This document shows positions 1-9,701 of a DNA stretch of 64,000 bases, piece after piece (within the stretch, counting starts at the first letter, position 1; every line of letters starts with the position of its first letter). A program made the position numbers and the translations under genes. The notes beneath the pieces were generated by a model. That model saw only the letters and a list, made by a program, of their open reading frames with translations, was not told where the DNA came from and did no database searches. This DNA comes from Monosporascus cannonballus (Eukaryota; Ascomycota; Sordariomycetes; Xylariales), in the NCBI GenBank assembly GCA_004154925.1, contig QJNS01000020.1, forward strand, positions 434,001 through 498,000, written 5' to 3'.

Positions 1-377
1 CAAAACTATTTCGTACCCCAAGTCCTCGAGGGCGCCATGTTTGCCACGGCATAACCAACGGCCAACAGCCAATAATGGGAGCACCAACGACTTCATCAGC
101 CGAATTTCGAAACTACCTCATCCGTACTTGATTGTGTAGAATTCATGCACAATGTTTGCCCTTGGCCAACAATCCTACACAGTGAAAACGAAAATGGAAA
201 TTTTATTAGCGGAGATCCAGCGCTGCCTAAGGTGGTAGACAGAAGTTCTATTGGCAATTCTTAGGTGTCTTTATGATTATACGGCATAAGTACCAGTGAA
301 GTAGGAATCCCTTTTCCCTATAGTTTGATTATATCCCTGCCAAGATCCAGCCTTCACATGATATATTCCACCTCGGC

Positions 378-1462
378 ATCAAGACCGAGATTCCACTCGT
401 GAGGGCTGGTGAGGATGACCGGGACTCCATTGCAAATAGCCTCTCGAAGAGCTTCGATACGTCGAACACCTTGATATCGACATTAAGTGGGTCGGTCCAA
501 TTACGGATTGGCGGAAGTGGTGGATCGGGGAGGATCCGTCCTTCTATAGAAGCTCTCCCTATATGGTCCACTTTCTCCTCGTCACGCTCGTTTCGAGATG
601 AAGATTAACACGTTAGGCTTCAGAGGATATCGTCGGGTCCGAGATTCAAGTCGCCAGCATTCGATTCGGGCGGGGAGTGGAGGGTACAAGTCGGCAAGTG
701 TTATGGCTGCACCATACCATCACGCCACCAGGGCAAAAGATCGGTGGAATGATCGCAATTGTGGCAATCATCCTGGTGCTTACAGCTGTCTATATGTACT
801 CGTACATGTTGGAAGACATTACGGGTGACCAGGCCGTAACAGCAAGCTTTGGGAGACAATCGGCGCCCGCCAATCAACCACTCCGGAGCATTTTTGTACA
901 ATGCAGTACCGACATCTATTTCTCCCCCGGAAAAGAAGAGAAGACGCCGCCAGAGGAGGCCCAGCGCATCATCTTCGCTGCCATCTACTTCGAGAACACT
1001 ACCAAGAGCATCATGCTCACGCATTGGAAGGCTAGGCGGTTCTTCGAGAGCAAGATGAAGGAGCAGCGAACCACACGGGTCGGCCAATTCGACATCACCA
1101 TGATGCAAGTCCGGAAAGAGATCCGCGAGAAAAAGTCGATCGAGGACCTCCACGACCTCGTCTGTCACGACAAGGACGCGTACAAACGAGCGAAAGGGGT
1201 CCGTAACAAGAATTTCGAGTGGAACCTCAAGGGCATCGATTACGAGACCATAGAGTTCCGCCAGCTTCCCGTCAGCAGGAGCGCGGAGGACGCTGACGAC
1301 TGGGTTGGCTTCACCGCGGCCTTTATTCGCGCTGCTCTCACCGCCGATACCGAGGATCTCGACAAGGCTGCAGAGTCCGGCACCACCGCAGCTCTAAACG
1401 CTCTGTTCAACCTGGGAGGCTCGGGGCTGACGGGCCGCCCTGCGGAGGAGGCGCATTTGTAG
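378..1462 (+). CDS. Amidoligase-like protein, gene model uncertain, possibly degenerate
   Basis: The 3' part is one open frame ending at 1462. Its C-terminal half carries the fungal putative-amidoligase signature YETIEFRQLPVSRSAEDADD followed by an aliphatic helix (WVGFTAAFIRAAL). The same frame is open from about 617 and reads SEIQVASIRFG, resembling the VEIVSP strand of the family. Further upstream, at 378-430 in another frame, HLGIKTEIPLVRAGEDDRD resembles the family N-terminus (FGVEIEFLVP...). These pieces lie in the right order, so an intron may join them. I cannot see the catalytic HVHVG-type motif expected between them; in its place is a hydrophobic segment (about 745-815) that looks like a membrane helix. 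The family are ATP-grasp-like ligases related to glutamine synthetase fold enzymes, of unknown substrate in fungi. Either a diverged gene with unresolved exons or a decaying copy next to a dead transposon. Confidence 0.35.
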
Positions 1463-1800
1463 GTATTCTTGACGGCTCCACCGGCTTAGCCGGTAAGTTC
1501 TGGGGGAGACGGGAGAGGTCCAAGGCGGATCTCGACGAATTCATGAAGGATCTTCCGGCTGTGCAGGGGTAATTTGGGATAAGGCAGGTATCAGGCTCCC
1601 AGGATTGTTGGTTTCTTCGTGGTAAATGGGCGCACTGCGACTGACGACAATTCGTAGCCAATCTGGGATTCTGGCGTTTTTCGGAAGTTGTCTTAGGGAT
1701 CTCGGGCATTCGTATAGCGATTAGCGAATTTTTGGTATTCAATGGCAGTATTTTTCATTTAGCAGTGCTGGATCTTGTTTTGCGCAGACGATGGAATAAG
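1463..1800. other. Intergenic spacer
   Basis: Non-coding in appearance. It ends in a C-rich patch (about 1806-1830) where base composition changes sharply into the AT-rich block that follows. I see no promoter or RNA gene in it. Confidence 0.4.
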
Positions 1801-1849
1801 TCGGACCCCCCCCTTCACGCACCAGCCCCTTTAAGCCCCACCCCCAATT

Positions 1850-3560
1850 TAAGGCTATCGCCAAATCATCTATATATTTCAAAAATCAATAACTTAACAA
1901 CCAATTAAGCAACCCATATCGGGTTTTAGCGAAATCGCATTATTATACAATCAGGATTATTAATATCATATTCGTTTTTTTCATTTCCTTCGTCTTAGGC
2001 TTCGTTTTGCGAAATAACAGCCGAAAGTCCTTACGCGTTACTCTTTAAACCGGCCTTTACTTGCCTAACGTTTTTTAGCCGTACGAATTCTTAATTAGGA
2101 TTAGCTTCCACCTTCTTTAACTTTTTCGGACGTACCTTTTTAAAGGCCGAAGTTAATTAGCTATTATAATTTTCGAAAGCGGTTAATTCGTTATTAAAAA
2201 GATTAAATATTTTACTAACCTTACGAAAAAAAAGCCGGGCGGTAAATTTCCCGAAAATCGGGTCGACCTTAATTAAGGCTTTTTTAAAAGTCTTTCAATT
2301 TTTTAAAAATTTAAATATATTAAAACTTATCGAAACGTATAACGAAAGAAAATCGGGTTATTATAAAATAATAAACGACTTGGAAACCGATCGGTTTTCC
2401 GTACCATTATTTTTCTTCACATATTTACACTTTAAAGCCTTATCCCGATTAATACGTCATATTCTTATCACCTTAAAGCCATTTTTAATATATCATAAAA
2501 CCCTCATAACCTTCTCTCAGGCCTTGGTAAACGTTTACAGGAAATCCGTTTTATCTATTACCTTCGAATCCCTCCTATAACAGCGTTTCCGGAACTAATA
2601 ATAGTATTTACGCTTTAAGGTAAAAAAAACATTTACATTAAACGGCTGCCATACGTACGATAAATCTAAGAGCAAAAAAATAATATAAATTTTATTAAGT
2701 AAATTTACATAAATTCTTTAATAATATAGCTATTATGGTTGTCGATAATAAGGAATTTTTATTCCCGGGGGTTAACAAGCTTGATATAAAAAATAAATAC
2801 CTTTCGCAACCACTTTAACTTAATATCGGTATTAATCCAGCTATTTAAAAATATCGTAAAATACTAATTTTTATATAATTAGTCCTCCGTATCGGAAAAC
2901 CATTATTATTATATATTAACGCCGTTAAATATAATTAACGGGAAAAAAACGCGCCCGTTTGCGTTAATACAAGTTATAACCGATATCCACGCGCGGTTAA
3001 AAGTATTTTTTAAAAAGATAAACCTTTTAAAAGCTTTACCTAATACGAAAAAATTCTTTCCTATACCTTCCATCATCCCGAACTTATCCGCGTTATATCT
3101 ATTCCGGGAATATATTTTCCGTATTTCCGGCAAGGCTAGCCGGTCGAATAATACCGTATAAATGGCTTCCATAACGCCGTTCAAGCACCGATAATTAATA
3201 ACCCGAACCTTAAAAATCCTAATTTCATAATAACGTCGAAAAAATCGCGTTACTTACCGCTTTCCTAAACGTTCAAGGCTGCCAAAGTTAAAAAAAAGGC
3301 GTTACGCGTACAAACGGAATTAAGTATAAAAAGGAACATACTTAGGCTGGCCCTAGGTCACAATTTATTTAACTAAACAGCCTTCCAGGACGTCGTTCAC
3401 CTTTTAACGACCCTTATTATACTCCTCCCGGATTTATATACCTTTAATTCTGCGGCGAAAATAAATACGTTTAATATGGTATAGCTTGGAAGCCGCTCAA
3501 ATAAACCTTCTATTTTCGATTTCGTTAATCGCTTAAGCAGCACGCAATTAAGCAGCAAAT
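1850..3560 (-). mobile_element. RIP-degraded pogo/Fot1-like DNA transposon remnant
   Basis: Composition drops to strongly AT-rich, with TpA-rich text and stops in all frames, the usual look of repeat-induced point mutation. The best surviving piece is on the minus strand at 2909-3184. There RYNADKFGMMEGIG aligns with the DDE_1 (pogo/Fot1) catalytic block RYNxDExGxxxG, and RAWISVITCINANG followed by PLIIFNG matches the family pattern RxWxTxIECIxAxG..PPLxIFKG. The second catalytic-block residue has changed (NADKFG, expected DE), consistent with inactivation. No complete reading frame survives. I could not fix terminal inverted repeats by eye, so the element ends are approximate and taken from the composition change. 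Confidence 0.7.
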
Positions 3561-5050
3561 CTTATATCGTTAAAATCGCCTAATTCTGGAAATTAAGAAG
3601 GTGTGCTTTGTTTTCCGAGGAAACGTTATTTTGATAAAGATATATATAGTTGAAGTTGGGGTTAGTGCGTTGTGTGTTTCGAATATTCGGTGGGGCTTGA
3701 AGGGGCTGGTGCGTGAAGGGGGGTTCCGACTTACTCTCAGTTGTCAAAATCCTCATCGTAAACATGCTGTCAAAAGCTAACTTTTCTGGACAGCTCCAAT
3801 GCTTTTTGTATTCATCCACTAAGACCAATGTTGCCATTAATAGGCTGTAATGTATTGCTTTAACTTTTAGTCCCCCGTTTGGAGCTTCTGGTGAAACAGT
3901 TTGATTATATCCTTCTCCCAATGGAACACAACGATAGTACCAATCTAGTTCGTGACCTAGCGCTCTGTATTTCTCTTATTCGCAGAAGTCCACGGAGACT
4001 CCCGTGGTGGAGAGGCCAGTTTCGCACTGGATAAACAAGATTAGCGCATAAACTCAACTACCATAGGTCGTGAGGGCACGTTGTCTTTGCTTGTTCGAGG
4101 TGCTGGTGTGGCTGTTTCAGTAGCCCCTATTTAGCACCACGCAGACGCACGCGAGCTCGTGATGGGTCGAAGTCCTCCGCGCCGTGTAATAAAGAATCGA
4201 TTATCCTTCGGTTAAGTCTGATATAGAAGCTTAAGCATAATACATATGATAGGTGTCATAGGTCCATTTTCCCCCTCGTTAAGCACGGTAAGTCCGGACG
4301 TCAGGCACGTCAGGAAATAAACCCGCCGTAGCAGTTTATGATCTATGGTGCCGGCCGCCCCTTCACGACTGAAAGACCACATGGCAGGGTTTTCGGGAGC
4401 GCTATTAATACTCTCCCTCCCTTCCCGTCGAGAGGTGGATGGCGTAGTGTTTTCGCTGGCCCCCGCAGTTGGCGAATACCTTAGGAATATGGCGCTTTAG
4501 AGGGTAAAACCCAAACGCTGAGAAGTAGGGATGCGAGTTTTATATCAGTATGGCTCCGGAGCAACCATCACGGCTCCAGTAATAAAGGGAGGGAGAGTTG
4601 AGAGGTCCCGTATTGCGATGGCATCGGAAAACTAACACGGCACTATCCACGACGTCGGAGTGATGCTTTAGAACCAACATTCCATCTCCCGGGGTGCAGA
4701 TCTCCAATAAGCCTTCGAACGACAGACGGTCAGGGGTAGGTTCGGCATGCGACATCGCACGCTGCCCAGTCGATTCGAAAGCAGACGGTCATCATGATAA
4801 AATACAAGGGGATAGGAGAAGCAAGTAAGAGGAATGGTAATAAGGACACTCTCTAAAAGCGCCTCTGCTATGCTAGACCATCGCAAGTGTCTATCCCAGG
4901 CACCGTCGCCCCAACGCCAAAAGGAAAATCGCTAAAAAAATCGGTCAAATGCACCACCCTCTTATGCTACATGATACACACCAACGTATACCCACCAACC
5001 AGTACACCGGGAAAGGGATCCGCTGCCTCGTAACACCCTCACGTCGTTTA
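3561..5050. other. Intergenic region, no supported gene
   Basis: About 1.5 kb with normal base composition. A 113-codon minus-strand frame at 3580-3921 has no recognisable domain and no neighbouring exon, so I do not call it. Shorter frames at 4540-4886 overlap each other on the same strand and are not convincing. Nothing else stands out. Confidence 0.4.
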
Positions 5051-6448
5051 TCACCCAATCATGATGGTCAAGGACTCGGGATCGGGCACGTTCAGCAGAC
5101 CGGACACGTCCTCTCCCGCGGGGTTCGCGTCGTCGTAGGCGAAGGTGTAGCCGGCCTTCAAGCGCCCTTTGAGGTGGTCGTGCACGATGCGGGCGTAGTG
5201 GTTCGTCGGGTTCTGCTTGTAGGACTGGTCCATGCCGGGGCCCGGCTGCACGTTCCCGCTGTCCAGCAGCAGGGTGCTGCGCGTGAAGGCGGCGCAGAGC
5301 CGCGGCACGATGCGCAGCCGCGAGATGGGCATGGTGGCGACGTCGTTGGCGAAGGGCCCCGAGTTGCAGCCGAGGATGTCGCCGGTGGTCGGCTTCGTGA
5401 AGCTGTGCTTCTCGCCCTGCGGGTCGCAGATGAGGATGTCCCCCTCGACCCCGCACTCGACCAGATTGTTCCCGTTTATCGGATCGGCTTCTCCTCCCCC
5501 GTTCGGGTCGGCTGGTCCTCCCTTGTTCGGGCCGGGTACTCCCTTGGCTTGCGTGTCGATTGTGAGGACTTCGGTCCGGTACTTGTCCCAGACCTTGTCC
5601 ACGTATTCTTTGTAGTAGTCCAACATCGTCGTGTTCTGACCCGGGCGCAGGAAGAGGTGAGGGGTCTGGATGAACATGTTGGGCGCGATAACCCGTAGGA
5701 CTTCGTCGTTGTCGTCCCTGAGGCACATGGCGCCCCAGTCCTGCCCGTCGCTTTTGGATTGGGCCACCATGTCGTCGCAGATGCCCTGCAGCGCGTCCCC
5801 CTCGAGTCCCGCAGAGGGGATTTCCTTGTCGGATTTCGTGGTCACGGTCATGCCGAGGACCAGCCCGACGAAGTCCACGAAGGAGAGGTTCGCCCAGAGC
5901 GAGCTGGGCGAGTAGTCGAACTCGATGAATCCACACCTGTGCTTGTACGCGTCGAACGACGGATTCACGAAAGAGGGTTCTATGAAGTCGCCGTTGGCGG
6001 TGCGTCCGAACTCGATCTCCGTGGAGTCGCAGATGTACACGCGCCCAGAGGAGACGTAGTCCGGGAGATAGAACGTGGTTAGCCTGTTGGCCTCCAGGAG
6101 GATCGAGAGCCGCTGCATATCCACGATCCAACCTTGCTCATTGAGGTTCTGCTCCTTGAGTTTGGCCCAAGACGATGGTGCGCCCCCGTTGGCCACATGC
6201 ACGAATCCGATTTCTCCGCTGGCTTTGCCGGAAACGTAGGCATACATGACTGCATTTCTGTTGTTGCGGATATCAATCTGCAGACTCCCGTTGCTAGCAT
6301 CGCGAGTAGAGATAGCGACCCCGCCGCGAGTGCCGGCTACGTGGCTGAAGTCAGTAGCGGGCGGGCCTCTGAGGGATCGAGGAATGGAGAGCGCAGCGGT
6401 AGCTGCAATGAAGCAAGAGACGAAGGGCAATCCGCGCCAGCGCAGCAT
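5051..6448 (-). CDS. Secreted GH64 family beta-1,3-glucanase
   Basis: Single-exon gene of 465 codons. The N-terminus (MLRWRGLPFVSCFIAATAAL) is a signal peptide, so the product is secreted. The body matches fungal glycoside hydrolase family 64 (thaumatin-like fold, laminaripentaose-producing endo-beta-1,3-glucanase). Around residues 130-200 the block GRVYICDSTEIEFG...FIEFDYSPSSLWANLSFVDF carries the acidic residues and the ANLSFVDFV core typical of the family. The C-terminus has YARIVHDHLKGR...FAYDDANPAGEDVSG...LTIMIG, which is the usual end of GH64 proteins, so the protein is full length. A Gly/Pro/Asn-rich stretch near residues 305-330 (PGPNKGGPADPNGGGEAD) looks like a species-specific loop. 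Likely role is beta-glucan degradation in cell wall turnover or attack on other fungi. A TATA-like run lies upstream near 6600-6615. Confidence 0.88.
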   Translation of the reverse strand: MLRWRGLPFVSCFIAATAALSIPRSLRGPPATDFSHVAGTRGGVAISTRDASNGSLQIDIRNNRNAVMYAYVSGKASGEIGFVHVANGGAPSSWAKLKEQNLNEQGWIVDMQRLSILLEANRLTTFYLPDYVSSGRVYICDSTEIEFGRTANGDFIEPSFVNPSFDAYKHRCGFIEFDYSPSSLWANLSFVDFVGLVLGMTVTTKSDKEIPSAGLEGDALQGICDDMVAQSKSDGQDWGAMCLRDDNDEVLRVIAPNMFIQTPHLFLRPGQNTTMLDYYKEYVDKVWDKYRTEVLTIDTQAKGVPGPNKGGPADPNGGGEADPINGNNLVECGVEGDILICDPQGEKHSFTKPTTGDILGCNSGPFANDVATMPISRLRIVPRLCAAFTRSTLLLDSGNVQPGPGMDQSYKQNPTNHYARIVHDHLKGRLKAGYTFAYDDANPAGEDVSGLLNVPDPESLTIMIG

Positions 6449-6649
6449 GTTTATTAAGTGAAAGAGAGCATAGAAGAAAGTATATTGAAAAGGATCGAAG
6501 GTAAAAAATAGCCTCGAGAATCGAAGATTGAAACGAATATGCCATGTACTACTACTTACAGGGGAGGAGAATCGGAAGCTACAAGTCCAACCGGCCGCAT
6601 CATTATATATATTTCAACATCTGCCAAGGGATTAAGGAAACGGGGTGTC

Positions 6650-6652
<3 letters not shown>

Positions 6653-6681
<29 letters not shown>
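6653..6681. repeat. (CA)n microsatellite
   Basis: Ten uninterrupted CA units at 6661-6680, preceded by CACACATA. It lies about 200 bases upstream of the GH64 start codon. Confidence 0.95.
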
Positions 6682-7990
6682 GAGGATCACCGGCTGTTAT
6701 ATCCTGGCACGTGGTGAAAAAAGGACTGTGAATAGCCTCACCAACCGGCAAAAAGTCCGCCAGGCAAAGGAGTTCGGTGAATCGCGAGTATCGGTTCGAT
6801 CGCTCTGACGACCGGAGTCGCGAACAAAAGTCCATCGATTAGCTTGCCTGGCGCATGTTCATTTCTTAATCATCGATGCCAGGAGGATTCATGTCGTTCA
6901 TCTTCCAGAAATGTTGGTTACGCGGGCAGGTGTGGATTCTTTGATTCCGGGGCATCAATGCACCTCCCCCTCTATGACATGCTTAGCCTGGCCTATGGTT
7001 AGCCATTTCCATGTAAGTGATTGTAATCCTACCTATCAGCAGATGCTCGTAGAAAGAACTGGGGAGAAATCGCACTGGTGCCCTCGTGGTATCCGTTTGT
7101 TCTGGCCGAGTAGTGGGTTGGTCCGTCCCTCGAAAGAGAGCATGGCCATAATGCTGTTCCCTGATGAGCGTCTAAAGAGTGACGAATAAACGCGATAGGC
7201 CCAGTCATCGTCTGGTCTCGGCTTCGAGTAAATGCTTCATCGTTCTGCGACCTGATCGGACCATTCGTCAGTCAGTGCCTGCTTCGCCTTCGATATAACG
7301 CAATGGTCACCACCACGCCCCCCCTTTTTAGCTACAGTATACGCAGAGCAGGGTCATCCCCAACTTAGTCACCTCTGGCCCAATAGGAAATCCAACATCG
7401 TCCTGGCGATAAGGGCGGCAGGCCATACATAAGAGAATCCGATATCAGATCGAACAGCTGATAGTGCGGCAGGTCCGCTCGAGCTACCGTCGCCAATAAG
7501 ACTTTCTTCGACGGTCTACACGGCATGGATATGCCAGACCATCCCAGGAGCTAGGCTATACGCTACCAACATAGTCCACCACCGCTATGGCCGGAGCTGC
7601 CAAGCAGCTTAATAACCACTTATTCGAACAGCACCTGCTGCCCGGAGAGGGAGTATGGCATAGATAGATAGGCGCATTCTACACGAGGCTGCGCATCGGC
7701 ATACGCAGGCATTAAGCACGATGCATTGACAAATGGCTACCCACACGCTCGGGCGTCTCATCGCATCATATTGCGCTACAGTCAAGCAACACAGAAGGCA
7801 ATCAGGAAAAATCCACCCAGCCAACCCCAACCCAGAACCCCAAGAGGCCCCCCAGTGCTTCAAGGGTTCGATTCCCCGCGCCTACCCCCGCTCGCTTTGC
7901 TTTGCCTGCCGAAAGCGGCCGTCTCGAATCCCGCTCCGGCGTCGTGATCATCTTCGCCCCCGCCAACTTCACTCAGTTCTGGGCGGTCAA

Positions 7991-8022
7991 GGTAGGTAGG
8001 TAGGTAGGTAGGTAGGTAGGTA
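7991..8022. repeat. (GGTA)8 microsatellite
   Basis: Eight perfect GGTA units about 30 bases downstream of the ATX1 stop codon, so probably in its 3' untranslated region. Confidence 0.95.
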
Positions 8023-8052
8023 AGCAAGGAGGGTGTTCAGGTTCGGGACCAT

Positions 8053-8587
8053 CTACTCGGCGAGCTCGACGGACTTGGCCTCGCCGTCGGCCTCGCCCGA
8101 GTTGACCTTCTTGCCCGTCTTCTTGATGGTGCGGAGGACGGTCTCGTAGTCGAGGGACGGCTCGGCAACGACGAGTGCCTCCTGCTTCTCGAGCGAGACG
8201 TCGTAGCTCTTGACGCCTGTTGTCGCGCACGCGCGCGCGCGCGAAGGTCAGCCGATCAACAACCCCAACATAATCATCGGATACTTCTGGCGAGAAGGGC
8301 GAGAAAGAATAGAAATAAGGAGGCACGAAAATCCCAATAGACGGCTTTTTTTGCTTAATGTCGTTTTATTCCCCTTCCCCGCCCCATGATGATATCGCAC
8401 GTAGAGAGCGTGAGGGTCGCGGCGGAGGGGAGTCGTAGTCGGGGGACGCGGGAACAAAGGAGGGACGGGAGGGACGGGAGGGACAGGAGGCAAACTCACC
8501 CTCGAGCTTGCCCAGCACGCGGTTGATAGCGCCGGAGCAGCCGCCGCAGCTCATGGTGACGTTGAATTTGTACGTGTGCTCAGACAT
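8053..8587 (-). CDS. ATX1: Copper metallochaperone ATX1
   Basis: Two exons, 8500-8587 and 8053-8216, joined in phase 1 across a 283-base intron (donor GTGAGT, acceptor CAG) to give 83 residues; yeast Atx1 has 73. The product is a single heavy-metal-associated (HMA) domain, beta-alpha-beta-beta-alpha-beta. The copper-binding loop is MSCGGC at residues 12-17 (MxCxxC). The second exon supplies VKSYDVSLEKQEALVV and TVLRTIKKTGKKV, including the basic helix and the Lys-rich loop near the C-terminus that are conserved in eukaryotic Atx1. The protein carries Cu(I) in the cytosol to P-type copper ATPases (Ccc2) of the secretory pathway. The intron contains a CG dinucleotide run and a 9-base tandem repeat, which is odd for a small housekeeping gene. 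Confidence 0.95.
8457..8490. repeat. 9-base tandem repeat in ATX1 intron
   Basis: About three and a half copies of GGGACGGGA on the plus strand inside the intron, close to the 5' splice site. A second low-complexity run, (CG)n at 8230-8243, lies near the 3' end of the same intron. Confidence 0.8.
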
Positions 8588-9701
8588 CTTGACCGCTAGG
8601 CGTGTACGGAAGTGATTAAGATAGACGACCTTCAAGGTTGACCACAGGGAGCTAGCCAAGTCAGTCAGCCTTAGTAGAACGAAGAGGATAGTCGGACTCG
8701 CGAACACACGCGCACTTTGCTAGGTAGATAGAGGTTGATAGATAAGGTCGATCGATCGGCGATATGTATGTATATGTGTATATGTTTCGAATAGGCAGGA
8801 CACACAGAACCACGTTCGTCCGTTACTCGGAAGGTGGCCGCTTTTGTCAATTAATATGGGTGAGAGCCACGGTTGCATTAATAGTCCTGTAGCTGGTCGA
8901 GTGGTGGTCGCCCTGAAAGGTTCGGGGGTTACACAAAGGGGAGTTTGCCCCGCCCCCGCCGGCTGACATACTAATTGAGCTACCGATCACTAAGTCCGAA
9001 CACGGTGCGACGCCATTGGAAACGTGCTCAAAACTGCTCTGGAGCTCTTTGGGATTGGCCTAGTATCTCTCGTGACACCGGCTGGGTCCCACACGACGGA
9101 AGTACGTATCACGCCTTCAGCCGCTACAAGCTCGCGTGCATCCGTTCCTTCGTCTAAAACAAGAGCCACTACGGGTCGATTAGTCAGGGGTCAGTCAGGG
9201 GGCTCGTCAGCAGCGCTCCGCAGCGAAGCGCACCTTGGGAGCAGCCACGGGGCGCCTTGCCTATGTAGTAGCGGCTGTAAACTAAAAACACGACAGTGGC
9301 TACCTAAGTACCCAGCTCTTGATGTTCTTGACACGGGTATTGAAAAGTTCCTCGGGGGGTGAAGGAGCGCTCTTGATGACTATGGGCCAACATGTATGTA
9401 CATAGTACGGAAGAAACCCACGTTGGATTTTTGCGCCGCATATCCAGGTACCCCCACCGCAGGATTCCCCGCTGATCATGGATATGTACATACAGGCTCA
9501 GTCCAGCCCCCTTTTTCAAAGCTTAATAAAAGCTTCATAAATATATAGAATTTCTGATATGTCCTACGAAATATATTAAGACGACCGTTCAAGAATTCCC
9601 TGTAAAGGGGGCCAAAAGTTTCGATAATTTCACTTCCTTTCGCTGTCCATTATCTAACTTTATACACACACCCCTTTTGTTTTCCCTGGTCCGGATTCAC
9701 A
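8588..9701. other. Intergenic region
   Basis: About 1.1 kb between the ATX1 start and the TCF25/Rqc1 stop. A tRNA-like D-arm word occurs near 8890 and another on the opposite strand near 8975, but no tRNA folds. No coding frame is convincing. Confidence 0.4.

Larger units (their letters stand above)
6449..8052. other. Intergenic region with CA microsatellite and GGTA repeat
   Basis: About 1.6 kb between the GH64 5' end and the ATX1 3' end. It holds the CA microsatellite at 6653-6681 and the GGTA repeat at 7991-8022. Frames of 60-90 codons occur on both strands but none has a recognisable motif. The sequence GGGTTCGATTCCC at 7863-7875 looks like a tRNA B box, but no A box or pairing acceptor stem is near it. 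Confidence 0.4.

Noticed and set aside
320..3915. Identical 15-base word (AGTTTGATTATATCC) near 321 and 3898, considered as direct repeats flanking an inserted element
   Set aside because: A shared 15-mer is expected by chance about once or twice in 64 kb and the flanks do not match.
4962..6131. 389-codon minus-strand frame overlapping the GH64 gene
   Set aside because: Arg/His-rich shadow in another frame of the same GC-rich exon; the GH64 frame explains the region.
7855..7885. Possible tRNA B box GGGTTCGATTCCC
   Set aside because: No A box upstream and the flanks do not form an acceptor stem.
8884..8990. tRNA-like words on both strands (TAGCTGGTCGAGTGG plus; GGTAGCTCAATTAGT minus)
   Set aside because: No matching B box, anticodon stem or acceptor pairing at tRNA distances on either strand.
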